Shown: positions 28,585 to 39,353, numbered from the stretch's first letter. The stretch: DNA of 64,000 nucleotides from Sapientia aquatica (GCF_004358105.1 NZ_SMYL01000005.1:1-64000), one strand, 5' to 3'. Program-made: numbers and translations. The notes: generated by a model from the letters alone, not told the origin.

Positions 28585-28923
28585 TATGTTGCCTGAATGG
28601 TAAAAAAATAGATTTTGTTGATTGAGAAATTGGGCTGTTTGAGGTGAAAAACAGGTCAGCCATCAATTTAATATAGCTCGAAATTATAGACTATCTAGGG
28701 CTAACTTGGACTTTCGCCTAGAGAGAACCGAACTTGCGCTGGCGCGAAGTTCGCGTGGTTGACTATTCCTGTCTCGCACCTTGGGCGTAGCTATCGTTGG
28801 AAAAAGGTAGTCGGTTTAGACGTTCCATACCCACTGTTTTACATTTCGTCGGATTCTGATTATGGTCGCCAGTGACATCCTATACAGTCAACCCATCACA
28901 ATAAAGTTTGCAAAGGAAACGTC
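28585..28923. other. Divergent intergenic region between map and the ABC exporter
   Basis: 339 bases. A hairpin CGAACTT-GCGC-TG-GCGC-G-AAGTTCG lies at 28729-28753 with no T-run; its role is unclear. A TATACA hexamer near 28882 could be a -10 for the exporter genes, without a clear -35. AAAGGAAAC before 28924 is the ribosome site. Nothing else recognised. Confidence 0.45.
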
Positions 28924-29802
28924 ATGTTGGAGCTAAGCCATGTAGTAAAACGATTTGGTCGACAAATTGTGGCGGTTGACGATGTGTCACTCAAGTTGAG
29001 TCAAGGTGTCATCGGATTGATTGGTCATAATGGCGCAGGTAAGACTAGTTTAATGCAGATGATTGCGACATTAAGCAAACCTAGCAGCGGGCAAATTTTA
29101 TTTGATGGTCAAGATATCGTGAAGCGGCCTGATGCAATTCGAGCGCGACTTGGCTACCTTCCGCAAGACTTTGGTATCTACTCAAATTTAAGCGCGCTGG
29201 AGTTTATGCAATATTTTGCAGCGCTCAAAGGCTGTAACAATCCCGCGCGCTTGCGCTATTTGCTGGAATTGGTCAACTTGCATGAACAAGCCCATCGTCC
29301 TGCCTCGACATTTTCGGGTGGCATGCGGCGTCGTCTTGGAATCGCGCAAGCATTAATCAATGATCCTGATATTTTGATTGTGGATGAGCCAACGGCAGGC
29401 TTGGATCCAGAAGAACGCATGCGCTTTAGAAATCTGTTAGCCGAATTGGGCTTCAAGAAACTGGTCATCATGTCGACCCATATCGTGTCCGACGTGGAGA
29501 CGATTGCGACCCAGCTTGCCATCATGCGTCAAGGGCGATTAATCGCTTGCGCTACGCCAGATGAGGTTTTGGATCAAGCAGAAGGGCAGATTTGGATGGC
29601 GGAAGTGGAAATGCACTACTACGAATCCTTACGCACCAAGGTGCATATTTTGCAGGCACAGCGGCAGGGCAATCGGATGCTTCTGCGTATCTTGCATCCG
29701 CATCAACCATGCATTGATGCGATTGTGGTTGAGCCGAGCCTAGAAGAGGCTTTGATGGCACAACAATATGTGCAGAATGAAGGCCTGCAGGTGATTTCAT
29801 GA
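28924..29802 (+). CDS. ABC transporter ATP-binding protein (ABC-2 exporter type)
   Basis: Cytoplasmic ATPase of a two-gene exporter. 292 residues. Walker A GHNGAGKTSLMQM, Q-loop YLPQDFGIY, signature FSGGMRRRLGIAQAL, Walker B ILIVDEPTAGLD and H-loop MSTHIVSDVETIA are all intact. The single-domain layout with a C-terminal extension of about 70 residues fits NatA/CcmA-like exporters. Its stop overlaps the permease start by four bases. The substrate is unknown; no maturation or resistance gene is adjacent to suggest one. Confidence 0.92.
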   Translation: MLELSHVVKRFGRQIVAVDDVSLKLSQGVIGLIGHNGAGKTSLMQMIATLSKPSSGQILFDGQDIVKRPDAIRARLGYLPQDFGIYSNLSALEFMQYFAALKGCNNPARLRYLLELVNLHEQAHRPASTFSGGMRRRLGIAQALINDPDILIVDEPTAGLDPEERMRFRNLLAELGFKKLVIMSTHIVSDVETIATQLAIMRQGRLIACATPDEVLDQAEGQIWMAEVEMHYYESLRTKVHILQAQRQGNRMLLRILHPHQPCIDAIVVEPSLEEALMAQQYVQNEGLQVIS

Positions 29803-31370
29803 GCTTCTCAACATTAAAAATAGTGTTGTTAACCGAGGTTCGAATTCGCTTGCGCCGGCTCAGCACCTTGGTCACTCTGCTGGCAATGATCGTATTGGCG
29901 TGGATGGTCTTTGAAGATCCTGCAACGGGTAGCTCGTTATTGGTCGTTGAAGGGGCGCGCGTTCTTTATACCAGTTCGGCGTTAGCGCTTGCCAGCGTCA
30001 CCCTGTTTGGCATGTTATTTAGCATGGCTGGATTTTATTTAGTGCGGGGCAGAATTAGTGAGGATGTGCGCTGCGGTTTGGGCGGTGTGATTGGTGCAAG
30101 CAAAATAACTAATTCTCTGTTTTTGTTTGGGCGTTGGCTCGGCGGTGTGAGTTATTTATTCGTCTTAAGTATGGCGTTTATGTTGTCGATTATGGTTTGT
30201 CAGGTATTTCGTGGAGTTGGTCCGATTGAGCCACTGATTTATCTTCAAACCTATGCTTTGATCTTGTTGCCACTCATTTGCTTTACGGTCAGTTGCGCGA
30301 TTCTCTTCGATAGTATCGCGCCCTTGATGGGCAAGCTTGGGGATGTGATTTACTTCTTTATTTGGGTGTCGGTCGTGGCTCAGCTTGGTCTGATGGGTGA
30401 GCACATGTCGCAGGGGGCGAGCGTGGTCTCTGCACTAATGATTTTGGACTTTTACGGATTGGCATCCTGCATGCAAGCGCTCAATACACAACTGCATACG
30501 GCAAATATTGCTTTAGGAATGGCCGAATTTGATCCGCATTTAGCGCCCATAACATTGCGCGCTGAGTTATGGTCTGCCCCTTTAATCGCAGTGCGCGCTT
30601 TATCGACGTTGCTTGCTGCTTGCTTGGCGTTACCGGCGGTGTGGCTATTTCATCGTTATTCCAGTGATAAAGTGAAATTGAGCCAGGCTAGTGTCCGACG
30701 TTCTCCATTGGGTGTGTTGAATGCGTGGTTGCGTCCTCTGTCGGGATTGGCCCGTCCGATCTTTACGCTTGCACTCAAAGCACCTGGAGTTTTAGGGCAG
30801 GCGCTGGCTGACATTGCGGTGATTCTGATGTCTGCGCCGAGCGCAATGTTGGCCTTGGTGCTGATTTCTGTGTTCGCCTTATTTACCCCGATTGCGCATG
30901 TTAATGCCTTGTTGTTGCCAGCCACTGCAATTTGGGGGATTTTGATTTCAGACCTCAGCACGAGAGATTTTGTTGTCGGTTGCGAGGATATGACCGGCGT
31001 GGCGTTGGGTGGAGTTTCTCGACGTTATTTGCGCTACGTGCTGACTTCGGTATTACTGGGGCTGTTATTTGTTGGTGTGATTGTCGTGAAAATGGCATTT
31101 TCGCATCCATTTTTATTACTTGAGTTGCTCATCGGACTACTGAGTTTGAGCGCAGTCGCTGCCTTGTTAGGACGCACCTCACGCACATCGCGGCTGTTCT
31201 TGGCGCTGTTTTTATTCTGGTTGTATATCGCAACGCAAGTGCCGCGCGCCCCTGAGCTGGATATTTTGGCATTTAATGGTGTGGCGAACGGAGTGACCAT
31301 GTTAAGCCAGTTAATTATTGCTCTAATTGCACTGTTTTCTGGGTATCTATACAACAATCGAGAACGTTAA
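29799..31370 (+). CDS. ABC-2 type permease, large membrane subunit
   Basis: Membrane partner of the preceding ATPase, 523 residues. I count about twelve hydrophobic segments in two blocks (about 20-280 and 320-520), for example VTLLAMIVLAWMVFE, LALASVTLFGMLFSMAGFYL, AMLALVLISVFALF and LIIALIALFSGYLY, ending in a short basic tail (NNRER). Such two-block permeases occur with NatA-like ATPases. The ATGA overlap shows translational coupling. No substrate can be assigned. Confidence 0.8.
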   Translation: MSFSTLKIVLLTEVRIRLRRLSTLVTLLAMIVLAWMVFEDPATGSSLLVVEGARVLYTSSALALASVTLFGMLFSMAGFYLVRGRISEDVRCGLGGVIGASKITNSLFLFGRWLGGVSYLFVLSMAFMLSIMVCQVFRGVGPIEPLIYLQTYALILLPLICFTVSCAILFDSIAPLMGKLGDVIYFFIWVSVVAQLGLMGEHMSQGASVVSALMILDFYGLASCMQALNTQLHTANIALGMAEFDPHLAPITLRAELWSAPLIAVRALSTLLAACLALPAVWLFHRYSSDKVKLSQASVRRSPLGVLNAWLRPLSGLARPIFTLALKAPGVLGQALADIAVILMSAPSAMLALVLISVFALFTPIAHVNALLLPATAIWGILISDLSTRDFVVGCEDMTGVALGGVSRRYLRYVLTSVLLGLLFVGVIVVKMAFSHPFLLLELLIGLLSLSAVAALLGRTSRTSRLFLALFLFWLYIATQVPRAPELDILAFNGVANGVTMLSQLIIALIALFSGYLYNNRER

Positions 31371-31404
31371 GCGCTCGTTTTGGGCTGAATTCCGATTGTT
31401 TAAC

Positions 31405-31434
31405 TTGAGTAGGGAGGCTAAGTTGATGTACAAT
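31405..31434 (+). promoter_or_regulatory. Likely sigma-70 promoter of rpsB
   Basis: TTGAGT (31405-31410) and TACAAT (31429-31434) are separated by 18 bases, giving a predicted start near 31441 and a leader of about 168 nt before rpsB. Confidence 0.55.
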
Positions 31435-31440
31435 CTTGCG

Positions 31441-31609
31441 CTAACTCATGACTCGGTCGTGGGTGGTCGGCAAAGTTGTGAATGACTTTGTCGGTGTAGA
31501 TAGAAATTATTAGTTTTATTGAAATCGCGAATCCCATCGATAAAAGGGTGCTCAATACGGACTTTATTGAGTCACTGATTGGATTCAAGACCAAACCCTG
31601 GAGAAAATT
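31441..31609 (+). promoter_or_regulatory. rpsB leader, possible S2 autoregulatory region
   Basis: Long 5' leader before rpsB. It holds a hairpin CTCAATA-N7-TATTGAG at 31551-31571. In E. coli ribosomal protein S2 represses its own mRNA through the rpsB leader; the same role here is inferred from position and length only. RBS CTGGAG at 31598-31603. Confidence 0.4.
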
Positions 31610-32359
31610 ATGTCAGTAACAATGCGTGAAATGTTGGAAGCTGGTGTTCATTTCGGTCACCAAACTCGTTTTTGGAATCCAAAGATGGCTCCGTTCATCT
31701 TCGGTCATCGCAATAAAATCCACATCATCAACTTGGAAAAAACCTTAGGTTTGTACCAAGAAGCAATGAAATTTATCCGTCAAACCGCTGCATCACGCGG
31801 CACAGTGTTGATGGTTGGTACCAAACGTCAAGCGCGCGAATTGATCGCAGCAGAAGCGCAACGCGCAGGTATGCCATATGTTGATCAACGTTGGTTGGGC
31901 GGTATGTTGACTAACTTCAAAACAGTCAAAACTTCGATCAAACGTTTGAAAGACATGGAAGCGTTGGTTCAAGAAGGCGGCGTTGAGAAGTTGACTAAAA
32001 AAGAAGCGCTGATGTTTGACCGCGAAATGGTCAAATTGCAAAAAGCAATCGGCGGTATCAAAGATATGGGCGGCGTTCCAGATGCAATTTTCGTGGTGGA
32101 CGTTGGCTACCACAAAGGCGCGATCACTGAAGCAGCTAAATTGGGTATCCCAGTTATTGGCGTGGTTGATACAAACCATTCACCAGAAGGCGTTCAGTTC
32201 ATTATTCCTGGTAACGATGACTCATCCAAAGCAATCGCTTTGTACGCTCGCGGTGTGGCAGATGCTATCCTCGAAGGTCGTGCTAATGCATTGAACGAAG
32301 TAGTTGAAGCAGTTAAAGCTGGTAGCGACGATTTCGTTGAAGTTAGCGAAGAGGCGTAA
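31610..32359 (+). CDS. rpsB: 30S ribosomal protein S2
   Basis: Small-subunit protein required for S1 binding and initiation. 249 residues, full length. Starts [19 protein letters not shown] and contains [34 protein letters not shown] and [15 protein letters not shown], all strongly conserved. First gene of rpsB-tsf; a terminator follows, so tsf probably depends partly on read-through or its own promoter. Confidence 0.98.
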   Translation: MSVTMREMLEAGVHFGHQTRFWNPKMAPFIFGHRNKIHIINLEKTLGLYQEAMKFIRQTAASRGTVLMVGTKRQARELIAAEAQRAGMPYVDQRWLGGMLTNFKTVKTSIKRLKDMEALVQEGGVEKLTKKEALMFDREMVKLQKAIGGIKDMGGVPDAIFVVDVGYHKGAITEAAKLGIPVIGVVDTNHSPEGVQFIIPGNDDSSKAIALYARGVADAILEGRANALNEVVEAVKAGSDDFVEVSEEA

Positions 32360-32396
32360 TTAGCCAAATGAAGTTGTTTTCGTAACGACTTTATTC

Positions 32397-32428
32397 AAAA
32401 AAGGGGCAGCTTAGCCCCTTTTTTTTAA
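32397..32428 (+). terminator. Rho-independent terminator between rpsB and tsf
   Basis: AAAAAAGGGGC-AGCTTA-GCCCC followed by eight T's. A strong hairpin, expected to attenuate tsf relative to rpsB. Confidence 0.88.
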
Positions 32429-32522
32429 AACAGATTTTTGGGTTTATTTAGATTCTACATAAGCCTTTTAGATATTTAATTTGATGCGCTCAACATTGAG
32501 CAAACTGAACTAGGAGAGAAGC

Positions 32523-33401
32523 ATGGCAATTACAGCAGCAATGGTGGGTGAATTGCGCGCAAAGACAGACGCGCCGATGATGGAATGTAAAAAAGCCTTG
32601 ACTGAAGCCGAAGGCAATATGGAACGTGCAGAAGAAATTCTGCGTGTTAAATTGGGTGGTAAAGCATCTAAAGCAGCTTCCCGCGTTACAGCAGAAGGCG
32701 TTATCGCTGCTTACGTTTCCGGTAACGTTGGTGCGTTGATCGAAATCAACTGCGAAACCGACTTCGTGACTAAAAACGATGAATTCTTAGCGTTGGCAAA
32801 TGCGTGCGTTAAATTGGTTGCTGAACACAATCCAGCTGACGTAGCTGCATTGTCCGCATTGCCATTGGGCGACACAACAGTAGAAGGCTTGCGCGCTACT
32901 TTGATCGGCCGTATCGGTGAAAACATGTCGATTCGTCGTTTTGTACGTTTTGAATCCACTTCAAAATTGAGCACTTATTTGCACGGCACACGTATTGGCG
33001 TTATCGTTGATTTCGACGCAGCAAACGAGCAAGTTGGTAAAGACGTTGCAATGCACATCGCAGCGATGAAGCCAGTTTCCTTGTCGATCGAGCAAGTACC
33101 TGCTGATTTGATCGAAAAAGAGCGTTCAGTCGCAACATTGAAAGCCGCAGAATCAGGCAAGCCTGCTGATATCGCCGCTAAGATGATCGAAGGTTCAGTA
33201 CAAAAATTCTTGAAAGAAGTGTCTTTGTTGAACCAACCATTCGTCAAGAGCGACAAGCAAACTGTTGAGCAAATGTTGAAAGCAGAATCTGCTTCTGTTA
33301 AAGCGTTCACTATGTATGTTGTTGGTGAAGGCATTGAGAAGAAGCAAGACGATTTCGCTGCTGAAGTTGCGGCTCAAGTAGCTGCTGCACAAAAAGCGTA
33401 A
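32523..33401 (+). CDS. tsf: Elongation factor Ts
   Basis: Nucleotide exchange factor of EF-Tu. 292 residues. The N-terminal module [20 protein letters not shown], the EF-Tu contact motif [18 protein letters not shown] and [11 protein letters not shown] are family hallmarks. RBS AGGAGAG precedes the ATG. Confidence 0.98.
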   Translation: MAITAAMVGELRAKTDAPMMECKKALTEAEGNMERAEEILRVKLGGKASKAASRVTAEGVIAAYVSGNVGALIEINCETDFVTKNDEFLALANACVKLVAEHNPADVAALSALPLGDTTVEGLRATLIGRIGENMSIRRFVRFESTSKLSTYLHGTRIGVIVDFDAANEQVGKDVAMHIAAMKPVSLSIEQVPADLIEKERSVATLKAAESGKPADIAAKMIEGSVQKFLKEVSLLNQPFVKSDKQTVEQMLKAESASVKAFTMYVVGEGIEKKQDDFAAEVAAQVAAAQKA

Positions 33402-33653
33402 TTCAAACTTGATCTTTCAAGTGCATGACATTGTCAGGACTTAAGATGAATTTCAACCTAACCAATCGAGGCAAAGCCAAAACAGGTGTTGTTGAGCCTC
33501 GGTTGGTGTTGATGATTTATCTATGAAGTGCGTGAGGCGGGCCATTAGGCCCGTTTTTTTTAAGGTCTGAATAAGGTTGCGCTTGGGTATGGAATTTGGT
33601 GCTTGGAAATTATGAATTTTTTTGGAAATGACGCGGTTTTTTGTGCTTTTTCT
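33402..33653. other. tsf-pyrH intergenic region
   Basis: The gap to pyrH is 324 bases. It contains a weak inverted repeat CGAGGC/GCCTCG (about 33468-33502), the terminator at 33537-33563 and, after an AT-rich stretch, the pyrH promoter listed separately. Confidence 0.5.
33537..33563 (+). terminator. Rho-independent terminator after tsf
   Basis: GCGGGCC-ATTA-GGCCCGT followed by a run of T's. Confidence 0.85.
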
Positions 33654-33682
33654 TTGTTCTTTTGTAAATTTGCAGGGATAAT
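33654..33682 (+). promoter_or_regulatory. Likely promoter of the pyrH gene run
   Basis: TTGTTC (33654-33659), a 17-base spacer and GATAAT (33677-33682). It lies about 45 bases before the pyrH start and should drive pyrH-frr. Confidence 0.6.
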
Positions 33683-33725
33683 TCCGAAAGTTAAATTAAC
33701 CAGATAAAACAGTGGAGAAAAAATC

Positions 33726-34442
33726 TTGAAAAAAGCAGCTTACAAACGTGTACTACTGAAACTTTCTGGTGAAGCCTTGATGGGCGACGATGCCTACGGT
33801 ATCAATCGCGCCACCATCGAGCGCATGGTTGCTGACGTGGCAGAAATTAAAGCGCTCGGCGTTGAGATTGCTATTGTTATTGGCGGTGGTAATATTTTTC
33901 GCGGCGTAGCACCTGGCGCGCAAGGTATGGATCGCGCAACCGCAGATTACATGGGTATGTTGGCAACCGTGATGAATTCTTTGGCCTTAGCTGATGCCAT
34001 GCGTCAAGCGGGCATCACCGCACGCGTAATGTCGGCCATTGCGATTGATCAAGTCGTTGAGCCATATGTGCGCCCTAAAGCGTTGCAATATCTGGAAGAA
34101 GGCAAAGTCGTCGTATTTGCTGCCGGTACCGGCAATCCATTCTTCACCACCGATACTGCAGCAGCATTGCGCGGTGCTGAAATTGGTGCGGAAATTGTGC
34201 TAAAGGCCACCAAGGTAGATGGTGTATATTCAGCCGATCCGAATAAAGATAAGAGTGCGGTGCGCTACAGCACAATTAGTTTTGATGAAGCGATTTCACG
34301 TCAATTGCAGGTAATGGATGCCACTGCTTTTGCTTTGTGCCGTGATCGTAATTTACCGATTAAAGTATTTTCCATCGTTAAGCCGGGCGCGTTAAAAAGC
34401 GTCATCTTAGGTGACGACGAAGGTACGTTAGTCCATGTTTAA
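33726..34442 (+). CDS. pyrH: UMP kinase
   Basis: Phosphorylates UMP to UDP for pyrimidine nucleotide supply. 238 residues of the bacterial amino-acid-kinase fold: [15 protein letters not shown] at the N-terminus, [25 protein letters not shown] and [20 protein letters not shown]. The start is TTG at 33726, behind GTGGAG; no in-frame ATG lies between the RBS and the conserved N-terminus. Followed by frr after 27 bases. Confidence 0.97.
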   Translation: MKKAAYKRVLLKLSGEALMGDDAYGINRATIERMVADVAEIKALGVEIAIVIGGGNIFRGVAPGAQGMDRATADYMGMLATVMNSLALADAMRQAGITARVMSAIAIDQVVEPYVRPKALQYLEEGKVVVFAAGTGNPFFTTDTAAALRGAEIGAEIVLKATKVDGVYSADPNKDKSAVRYSTISFDEAISRQLQVMDATAFALCRDRNLPIKVFSIVKPGALKSVILGDDEGTLVHV

Positions 34443-34469
34443 TTAATTATTTTGAAGTAGGAGATTTAC

Positions 34470-35030
34470 ATGAGTGTTGCTGAGGTTCGAAAAAATACAG
34501 AGCAAAGAATGCAAAAGTCGCTGGAAGCATTGAAAGTCGATTTAGCAAAAGTCCGCACTGGCCGAGCTCACGTCGGTATTTTGGATCACATTCAAGTGGA
34601 TTACTATGGCAGTCCAACTCAACTCACCCAAGTCGCCAACGTGACGTTGATTGATGCGCGCACGATCGGTGTGCAGCCATGGGAAAAGAAAATGTTGTCG
34701 GTGGTCGAAAAAGCGATTCGCGATTCCGATTTAGGTTTGAATCCATCATCCCAAGGCGATTTGATCCGCGTACCAACCCCACCGCTGACTGAAGAGCGTC
34801 GTAAGGAATTCGTTAAGTTGGTCAAGACTGAAGGCGAAGACGCCAAGATCGCTGTGCGCAATATCCGCCGCGATGCCAACGAAGCATTCAAAAAAATGTT
34901 GAAAGACAAAGAATGCTCCGAAGACGATGAGCGTCGTGCGCAAGATGACGTACAAAAATTGACGGACAAATTCGTCGCAGAAGTCGATAAGTTGATCGCT
35001 GAAAAAGAAAAAGAATTGTTAACCGTTTAA
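34470..35030 (+). CDS. frr: Ribosome recycling factor
   Basis: Splits the ribosome after termination together with EF-G. 186 residues (family norm 185). Conserved stretches are [36 protein letters not shown] and [23 protein letters not shown] is well placed. Confidence 0.98.
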   Translation: MSVAEVRKNTEQRMQKSLEALKVDLAKVRTGRAHVGILDHIQVDYYGSPTQLTQVANVTLIDARTIGVQPWEKKMLSVVEKAIRDSDLGLNPSSQGDLIRVPTPPLTEERRKEFVKLVKTEGEDAKIAVRNIRRDANEAFKKMLKDKECSEDDERRAQDDVQKLTDKFVAEVDKLIAEKEKELLTV

Positions 35031-35060
35031 GGTCAATTATTCTTGATGTTATGTTGTAAC

Positions 35061-35104
35061 TAAATTAGCACTATCCGCTCCTAGGATAGTGCTTAATTTA
35101 TTTT
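35061..35104 (+). terminator. Strong hairpin between frr and uppS
   Basis: AGCACTATCC and GGATAGTGCT form a perfect 10-bp stem around GCTCCTA, extended by AT-rich arms, and followed by TAATTTATTTTT. It reads as an intrinsic terminator of pyrH-frr and leaves only about 25 bases before the uppS ATG. Confidence 0.75.
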
Positions 35105-35118
35105 TGAATTGCTTATCA

Positions 35119-35877
35119 ATGTCTGAACTCAGTACCACTCAAACTATTCCACCGGTCGATGCGGTTCCCAATCACGTAGCTATCATTATGGATGGCAATG
35201 GACGCTGGGCGACGCAACGTTTCATGCCTCGCGTAGCCGGGCATTCAAAAGGTGTCGAAGCCGTTCGCACCATAGTCGAAGCGTGTATTGAACAGGGGGT
35301 GAGTTACCTTACTTTGTTTGCCTTCAGTTCTGAAAATTGGCGCCGACCCGAAGACGAAGTGTCGATTCTGATGCGTCTATTTATGATTGCCCTAGAGCGC
35401 GAAGTTAATCGTATGCACGCCAACAATATTCGATTAAAAGTCGTCGGCGACCTAACTCGCTTTAGCCCAGAGCTACAAGAAAAAATTCGTAAGGCCGAAG
35501 CCCTAACGAATGACAACACCCGTTTGACAGTGACTATTTGCGCGAATTACGGCGGTCGCTGGGATGTGATCCAAGCGATGAATAAATTGCTCGTCAGCGA
35601 ACCTGGAATTACCCAAATCGAAGAGCATCATCTCACCCCGCATTTATCAATGGCTTACGCGCCGGAACCGGATTTATTTATTCGTACCGGCGGAGAGCAG
35701 CGTATTTCCAACTTTTTATTGTGGCAGTTGGCCTATACCGAACTGTACTTTACCGATACCTATTGGCCCGATTTTGGCCGTGCCGAATTAGCTAGCGCGA
35801 TTCAATCTTATCAGCAGCGCGAGCGGCGTTTTGGTCGCACGAGCGCGCAAGTTATCGCGTCTAAGAAAGCGTCATAA
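35119..35877 (+). CDS. uppS: Undecaprenyl diphosphate synthase
   Basis: Cis-prenyltransferase that makes the C55 carrier for peptidoglycan and O-antigen. ATG 35119 gives 252 residues; a GTG at 35089 would start inside the terminator hairpin and is rejected. Conserved motifs: [13 protein letters not shown] (catalytic Asp), [21 protein letters not shown] and the C-terminal [19 protein letters not shown]. The stop overlaps cdsA by one base. Confidence 0.97.
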   Translation: MSELSTTQTIPPVDAVPNHVAIIMDGNGRWATQRFMPRVAGHSKGVEAVRTIVEACIEQGVSYLTLFAFSSENWRRPEDEVSILMRLFMIALEREVNRMHANNIRLKVVGDLTRFSPELQEKIRKAEALTNDNTRLTVTICANYGGRWDVIQAMNKLLVSEPGITQIEEHHLTPHLSMAYAPEPDLFIRTGGEQRISNFLLWQLAYTELYFTDTYWPDFGRAELASAIQSYQQRERRFGRTSAQVIASKKAS

Positions 35878-36701
35878 TGTTAAAGACTCGCATCATCACC
35901 GCAATTGTCTTGTTAGCCGTGCTGTTGCCGGTTTTGTTTTTTGGCTCTCCTACCGCGATTCGGCTGCTGTGCGCTCTATTTTTTGGCGCTGCTTGCTGGG
36001 AAAGCTTACGTCTGTTTGGTCATCATTTCATTATTCCCACTGCCGTCATTTGGACTGGAATTTTTATTTGGCTCGCATGGATGGGCGTTGGGCCGCAGCT
36101 TTTGCTGATTTGGGCGATCAGTGCGGCGGCTTGGATAGGTAAATTTATTCCATCGTTAAAGTTCGGTTTGCCGCGTTTAAATAGCGGCTCGAATCGCATC
36201 TTTAGCGCTTTGTATTTAATTTCGATCTTGGCTTGTTTTCTGGCGATGCTTAAATTTCAGCAGCATTCCACCAGCTATTTGTTATCGGTATTGATTATTG
36301 TTTGGGTGGCCGATGTTGGTGCTTATTTTTCTGGTAAAGCATTAGGTCGGCGTAAATTAGCTCCGACGATTTCGCCCGGTAAATCGTGGGAAGGCGCTAT
36401 TGGCGGTTGGTTGTCGGTATTGGTATTGAGTGTAGCCAGCACGCAAATCCCAGCATTGCAGGATAGTTTTCCAGTCATGTTGCAACAGCGCTGGGGATGG
36501 TTGGGTTTAGCCATTATGTTGAGTTTATTGACCTCAGCCAGCGTTGTCGGGGATTTGGTCGAATCGCAACTTAAACGTCGCGCCGAAATGAAAGACAGTA
36601 GCAATCTATTGCCCGGCCACGGCGGTGTTCTTGATCGGATTGATGCCTTAATCTCTGTCTTGCCGTTCGCCATTCTCCTTGAAATAGCCAGCAAATCATG
36701 A
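35877..36701 (+). CDS. cdsA: Phosphatidate cytidylyltransferase
   Basis: Makes CDP-diacylglycerol for phospholipid synthesis in the inner membrane. 274 residues with about eight hydrophobic segments. The family signature is complete at the C-terminus: [29 protein letters not shown] (split here as [20 protein letters not shown] and [13 protein letters not shown]). It overlaps uppS and dxr by one and four bases, so the three are translationally coupled. Confidence 0.97.
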   Translation: MLKTRIITAIVLLAVLLPVLFFGSPTAIRLLCALFFGAACWESLRLFGHHFIIPTAVIWTGIFIWLAWMGVGPQLLLIWAISAAAWIGKFIPSLKFGLPRLNSGSNRIFSALYLISILACFLAMLKFQQHSTSYLLSVLIIVWVADVGAYFSGKALGRRKLAPTISPGKSWEGAIGGWLSVLVLSVASTQIPALQDSFPVMLQQRWGWLGLAIMLSLLTSASVVGDLVESQLKRRAEMKDSSNLLPGHGGVLDRIDALISVLPFAILLEIASKS

Positions 36702-37873
36702 AGCAACAAATTACCATTTTGGGCTCAACTGGCTCTATCGGTGTTTCAACGCTAGATGTAATTTCACGTCATCCAGAACGCTACCAAGTATTCGCCCTGA
36801 CGGCGCATAGTCGGGTCGATGAATTGTTTCAGCAATGTGCTCAATTTAAACCCAAATTTGCAGTGCTTGGCACGTCAGACGCCGCATCCTTATTGGCTGA
36901 TAAATTGCGCTCGCATGATATCGCCACCAAAGTGCTGTTCGGCGCAGCGGCGCTATGTGAAGTGGCGCGCGACGCTGATGTGGTCATGGCTGCGATTGTT
37001 GGCGCGGCGGGGTTGGCGCCATCGATCGCTGCTGCTCGCGCTGGTAAAAAAGTGTTGTTGGCCAATAAAGAAGCCTTGGTCATGTCGGGCCAGTTATTTA
37101 TGGATGCCGTATCCGAAAATAACGCGACTTTGCTGCCTATCGACAGCGAACATAATGCGATTTTCCAATGCTTGCCACATGATTTCAATCGTCAGCAAGG
37201 TGGGCGCGGCGTCGCTAAGATTTTATTGACAGCCTCGGGTGGCCCATTCTTGCAGCGCGATCTCTCTACCTTGGGTCAGGTCACGCCAGAGCAGGCGATT
37301 GCTCATCCGAATTGGGTGATGGGCAAAAAGATTTCGATAGACTCGGCGACGATGATGAATAAAGGCTTAGAGGTTATCGAGGCACATTGGCTGTTTGGTA
37401 CACCGGCCGATCAGATTGAAGTCGTGATTCATCCGCAAAGTGTGATTCATTCCATGGTGTCATACCAAGATGGCTCGGTGCTCGCACAATTGGGTAATCC
37501 TGATATGCGAACTCCAATTGCTTATGGATTGGCCTATCCCGAGCGTATCGATTCGGGCGTGGCGCAACTCGATATTACGAAAATTGGTCAGCTACAATTT
37601 TATAAGCCCGATTTTGAACGCTTCCCTTGTCTAGCCATAGCCTTTGATGCGTTGCGGGCGGGTGCTACGTCGCCAGCAATTATGAATGCCGCCAATGAGG
37701 TCGCGGTACAAGCTTTCTTGGATGGCAAAATTGGCTTTCTTCATATTCCAGAATTGATTTCCTCAGTCCTCAATGCAGTCGAAAATCGAGCTGCTACTGA
37801 CTTGGAAACGATCATGCAGCAAGATAGTTTGGCGCGCATCAGTGCCCAGCAATTTATCAGTCGAGTGAAATAA
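36698..37873 (+). CDS. dxr: 1-deoxy-D-xylulose 5-phosphate reductoisomerase
   Basis: Second step of the MEP isoprenoid pathway, which supplies UppS. 391 residues. NADPH-binding motif [16 protein letters not shown] at the N-terminus; [25 protein letters not shown] (metal ligands) and [20 protein letters not shown] are diagnostic. Overlaps cdsA by four bases. Confidence 0.98.
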   Translation: MKQQITILGSTGSIGVSTLDVISRHPERYQVFALTAHSRVDELFQQCAQFKPKFAVLGTSDAASLLADKLRSHDIATKVLFGAAALCEVARDADVVMAAIVGAAGLAPSIAAARAGKKVLLANKEALVMSGQLFMDAVSENNATLLPIDSEHNAIFQCLPHDFNRQQGGRGVAKILLTASGGPFLQRDLSTLGQVTPEQAIAHPNWVMGKKISIDSATMMNKGLEVIEAHWLFGTPADQIEVVIHPQSVIHSMVSYQDGSVLAQLGNPDMRTPIAYGLAYPERIDSGVAQLDITKIGQLQFYKPDFERFPCLAIAFDALRAGATSPAIMNAANEVAVQAFLDGKIGFLHIPELISSVLNAVENRAATDLETIMQQDSLARISAQQFISRVK

Positions 37874-37880
37874 TATCCCC

Positions 37881-39272
37881 ATGAATTTGATTCACACTGC
37901 AATAGCCTTTTTGTTCGCAATTTGCGTATTGATTGTGTTTCACGAATTAGGCCATTACTGGGTGGCGCGGCTCTGTAATGTCAAAGTACTGCGCTTCTCG
38001 TTGGGTATGGGGAAGGTGATTTTTTCTCGTCGCTTTGGTCCGGATCAGACCGAGTGGGTGATCTCCGCTTTGCCGCTCGGTGGCTATGTCAAGATGCTCG
38101 ACTTGCGCGAGCAAGAGAACCTGCAGCTTTCCAAGGAAGATATTCAGCGCGAATTCACCAGCCAATCGGTCTGGAAACGTATTGCCATCGTCGCAGCCGG
38201 CCCGATCGCCAATTTTATCTTGGCAATCATTCTGTTCGCGCTTGTGTTTATGGTGGGGATTCCTGAGCCAACCGCGAAAGTGCGTGAGCCCGCAGTCTCA
38301 AGCGTGGCTTACCAAGCCGGATTGCATGCCGGAGATCGAATTGTTGCGGTTGAGGGCAAAACAATCGAACTTTGGTCTGAATTGCGCTGGGAGTTGATGC
38401 AGCTTGCATTAGAAAAGCAGTCTGTGAGCATTGACGTGATTTCAGGATCGACCACCCAAAATGGTCCGGCTAGTCCAGCAAGCCGTTCTCACCAACCACA
38501 TTCCGTTTTTCTTTCCTTGTCGGGACTAAATGCGCACGATTTGGATTCCGATTTTCTCGCTAAATTAGGCTTAAATCTATACCTATCCAAAGCCCAATTG
38601 GGTCATGTTGTGCCGGATGGTGCTGCGATGCGGGCGGGATTGAAAGAGGGGGATGTGGTTACCCAAATCGATGGAAAATCCATTCCCGATAGCCTCGCAT
38701 TGATAGAAATTGTGCGCCTGTCGCCCAATAAGCCGCTCAACTTTACTGTTTTAAGATTGGGGAATTTGCTTGATATTTCGGTAACTCCGGCTGCGGTTAG
38801 CGACAACGGCAAATCGGTTGGCAAGCTCAATGTAGAAGTACGTTCAACACCTGAGATGTTAAATCATCAAGATGCGCCATTGGCGGCGATCCAAAAAGCA
38901 GCCCAGCGCACTTGGGCGACTTCAATTCTCACCGTCAAGATGATAGGCAAAATGATCATAGGTGAGGTATCGGTAAAAAATATTACCGGCCCACTTACGA
39001 TAGCCGATTACGCAGGGCAAACGGCCCAATCCGGATGGATTAGCTATGTCAGCTTTCTGGCTTTTATAAGTATTAGTCTAGGAGTAATGAATTTACTTCC
39101 CATACCTATATTAGATGGAGGACATTTGTTGTATTATTCGCTGGAAGTTTTATCTGGGCGCCCAGTGCCGGTTCGCTATTGGGAAATCGCTCAGCGTGCA
39201 GGATTGGCTATTTTGATGCTATTGATGGTGCTTGCTTTCTTTAATGACATCGTAAGATTGTTCCCAGCGTAG
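37881..39272 (+). CDS. rseP: Site-2 protease RseP
   Basis: Inner membrane zinc metalloprotease that cleaves anti-sigma factor RseA in the envelope stress response. 463 residues. Zinc motif HELGH (about 20-24) in the first membrane segment, two periplasmic PDZ domains (around AYQAGLHAGDRIVAVEG and GAAMRAGLKEGDVVTQIDG), and the third metal ligand in NLLPIPILDGGHLLYY. It sits directly upstream of bamA, as in E. coli. Confidence 0.97.
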   Translation: MNLIHTAIAFLFAICVLIVFHELGHYWVARLCNVKVLRFSLGMGKVIFSRRFGPDQTEWVISALPLGGYVKMLDLREQENLQLSKEDIQREFTSQSVWKRIAIVAAGPIANFILAIILFALVFMVGIPEPTAKVREPAVSSVAYQAGLHAGDRIVAVEGKTIELWSELRWELMQLALEKQSVSIDVISGSTTQNGPASPASRSHQPHSVFLSLSGLNAHDLDSDFLAKLGLNLYLSKAQLGHVVPDGAAMRAGLKEGDVVTQIDGKSIPDSLALIEIVRLSPNKPLNFTVLRLGNLLDISVTPAAVSDNGKSVGKLNVEVRSTPEMLNHQDAPLAAIQKAAQRTWATSILTVKMIGKMIIGEVSVKNITGPLTIADYAGQTAQSGWISYVSFLAFISISLGVMNLLPIPILDGGHLLYYSLEVLSGRPVPVRYWEIAQRAGLAILMLLMVLAFFNDIVRLFPA

Positions 39273-39353
39273 TTCACAATTCATGCCTAGACGGCGGCGT
39301 TGCCTTAATTTTTTGCTTTACTTAATAAGAATACTGTTAAAGAACTCTTACCG

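Noticed and set aside
28729-28753. Hairpin upstream of the ABC exporter as a terminator
   Set aside because: No T-run follows on either strand and it lies far from the map stop, in a divergent promoter region.
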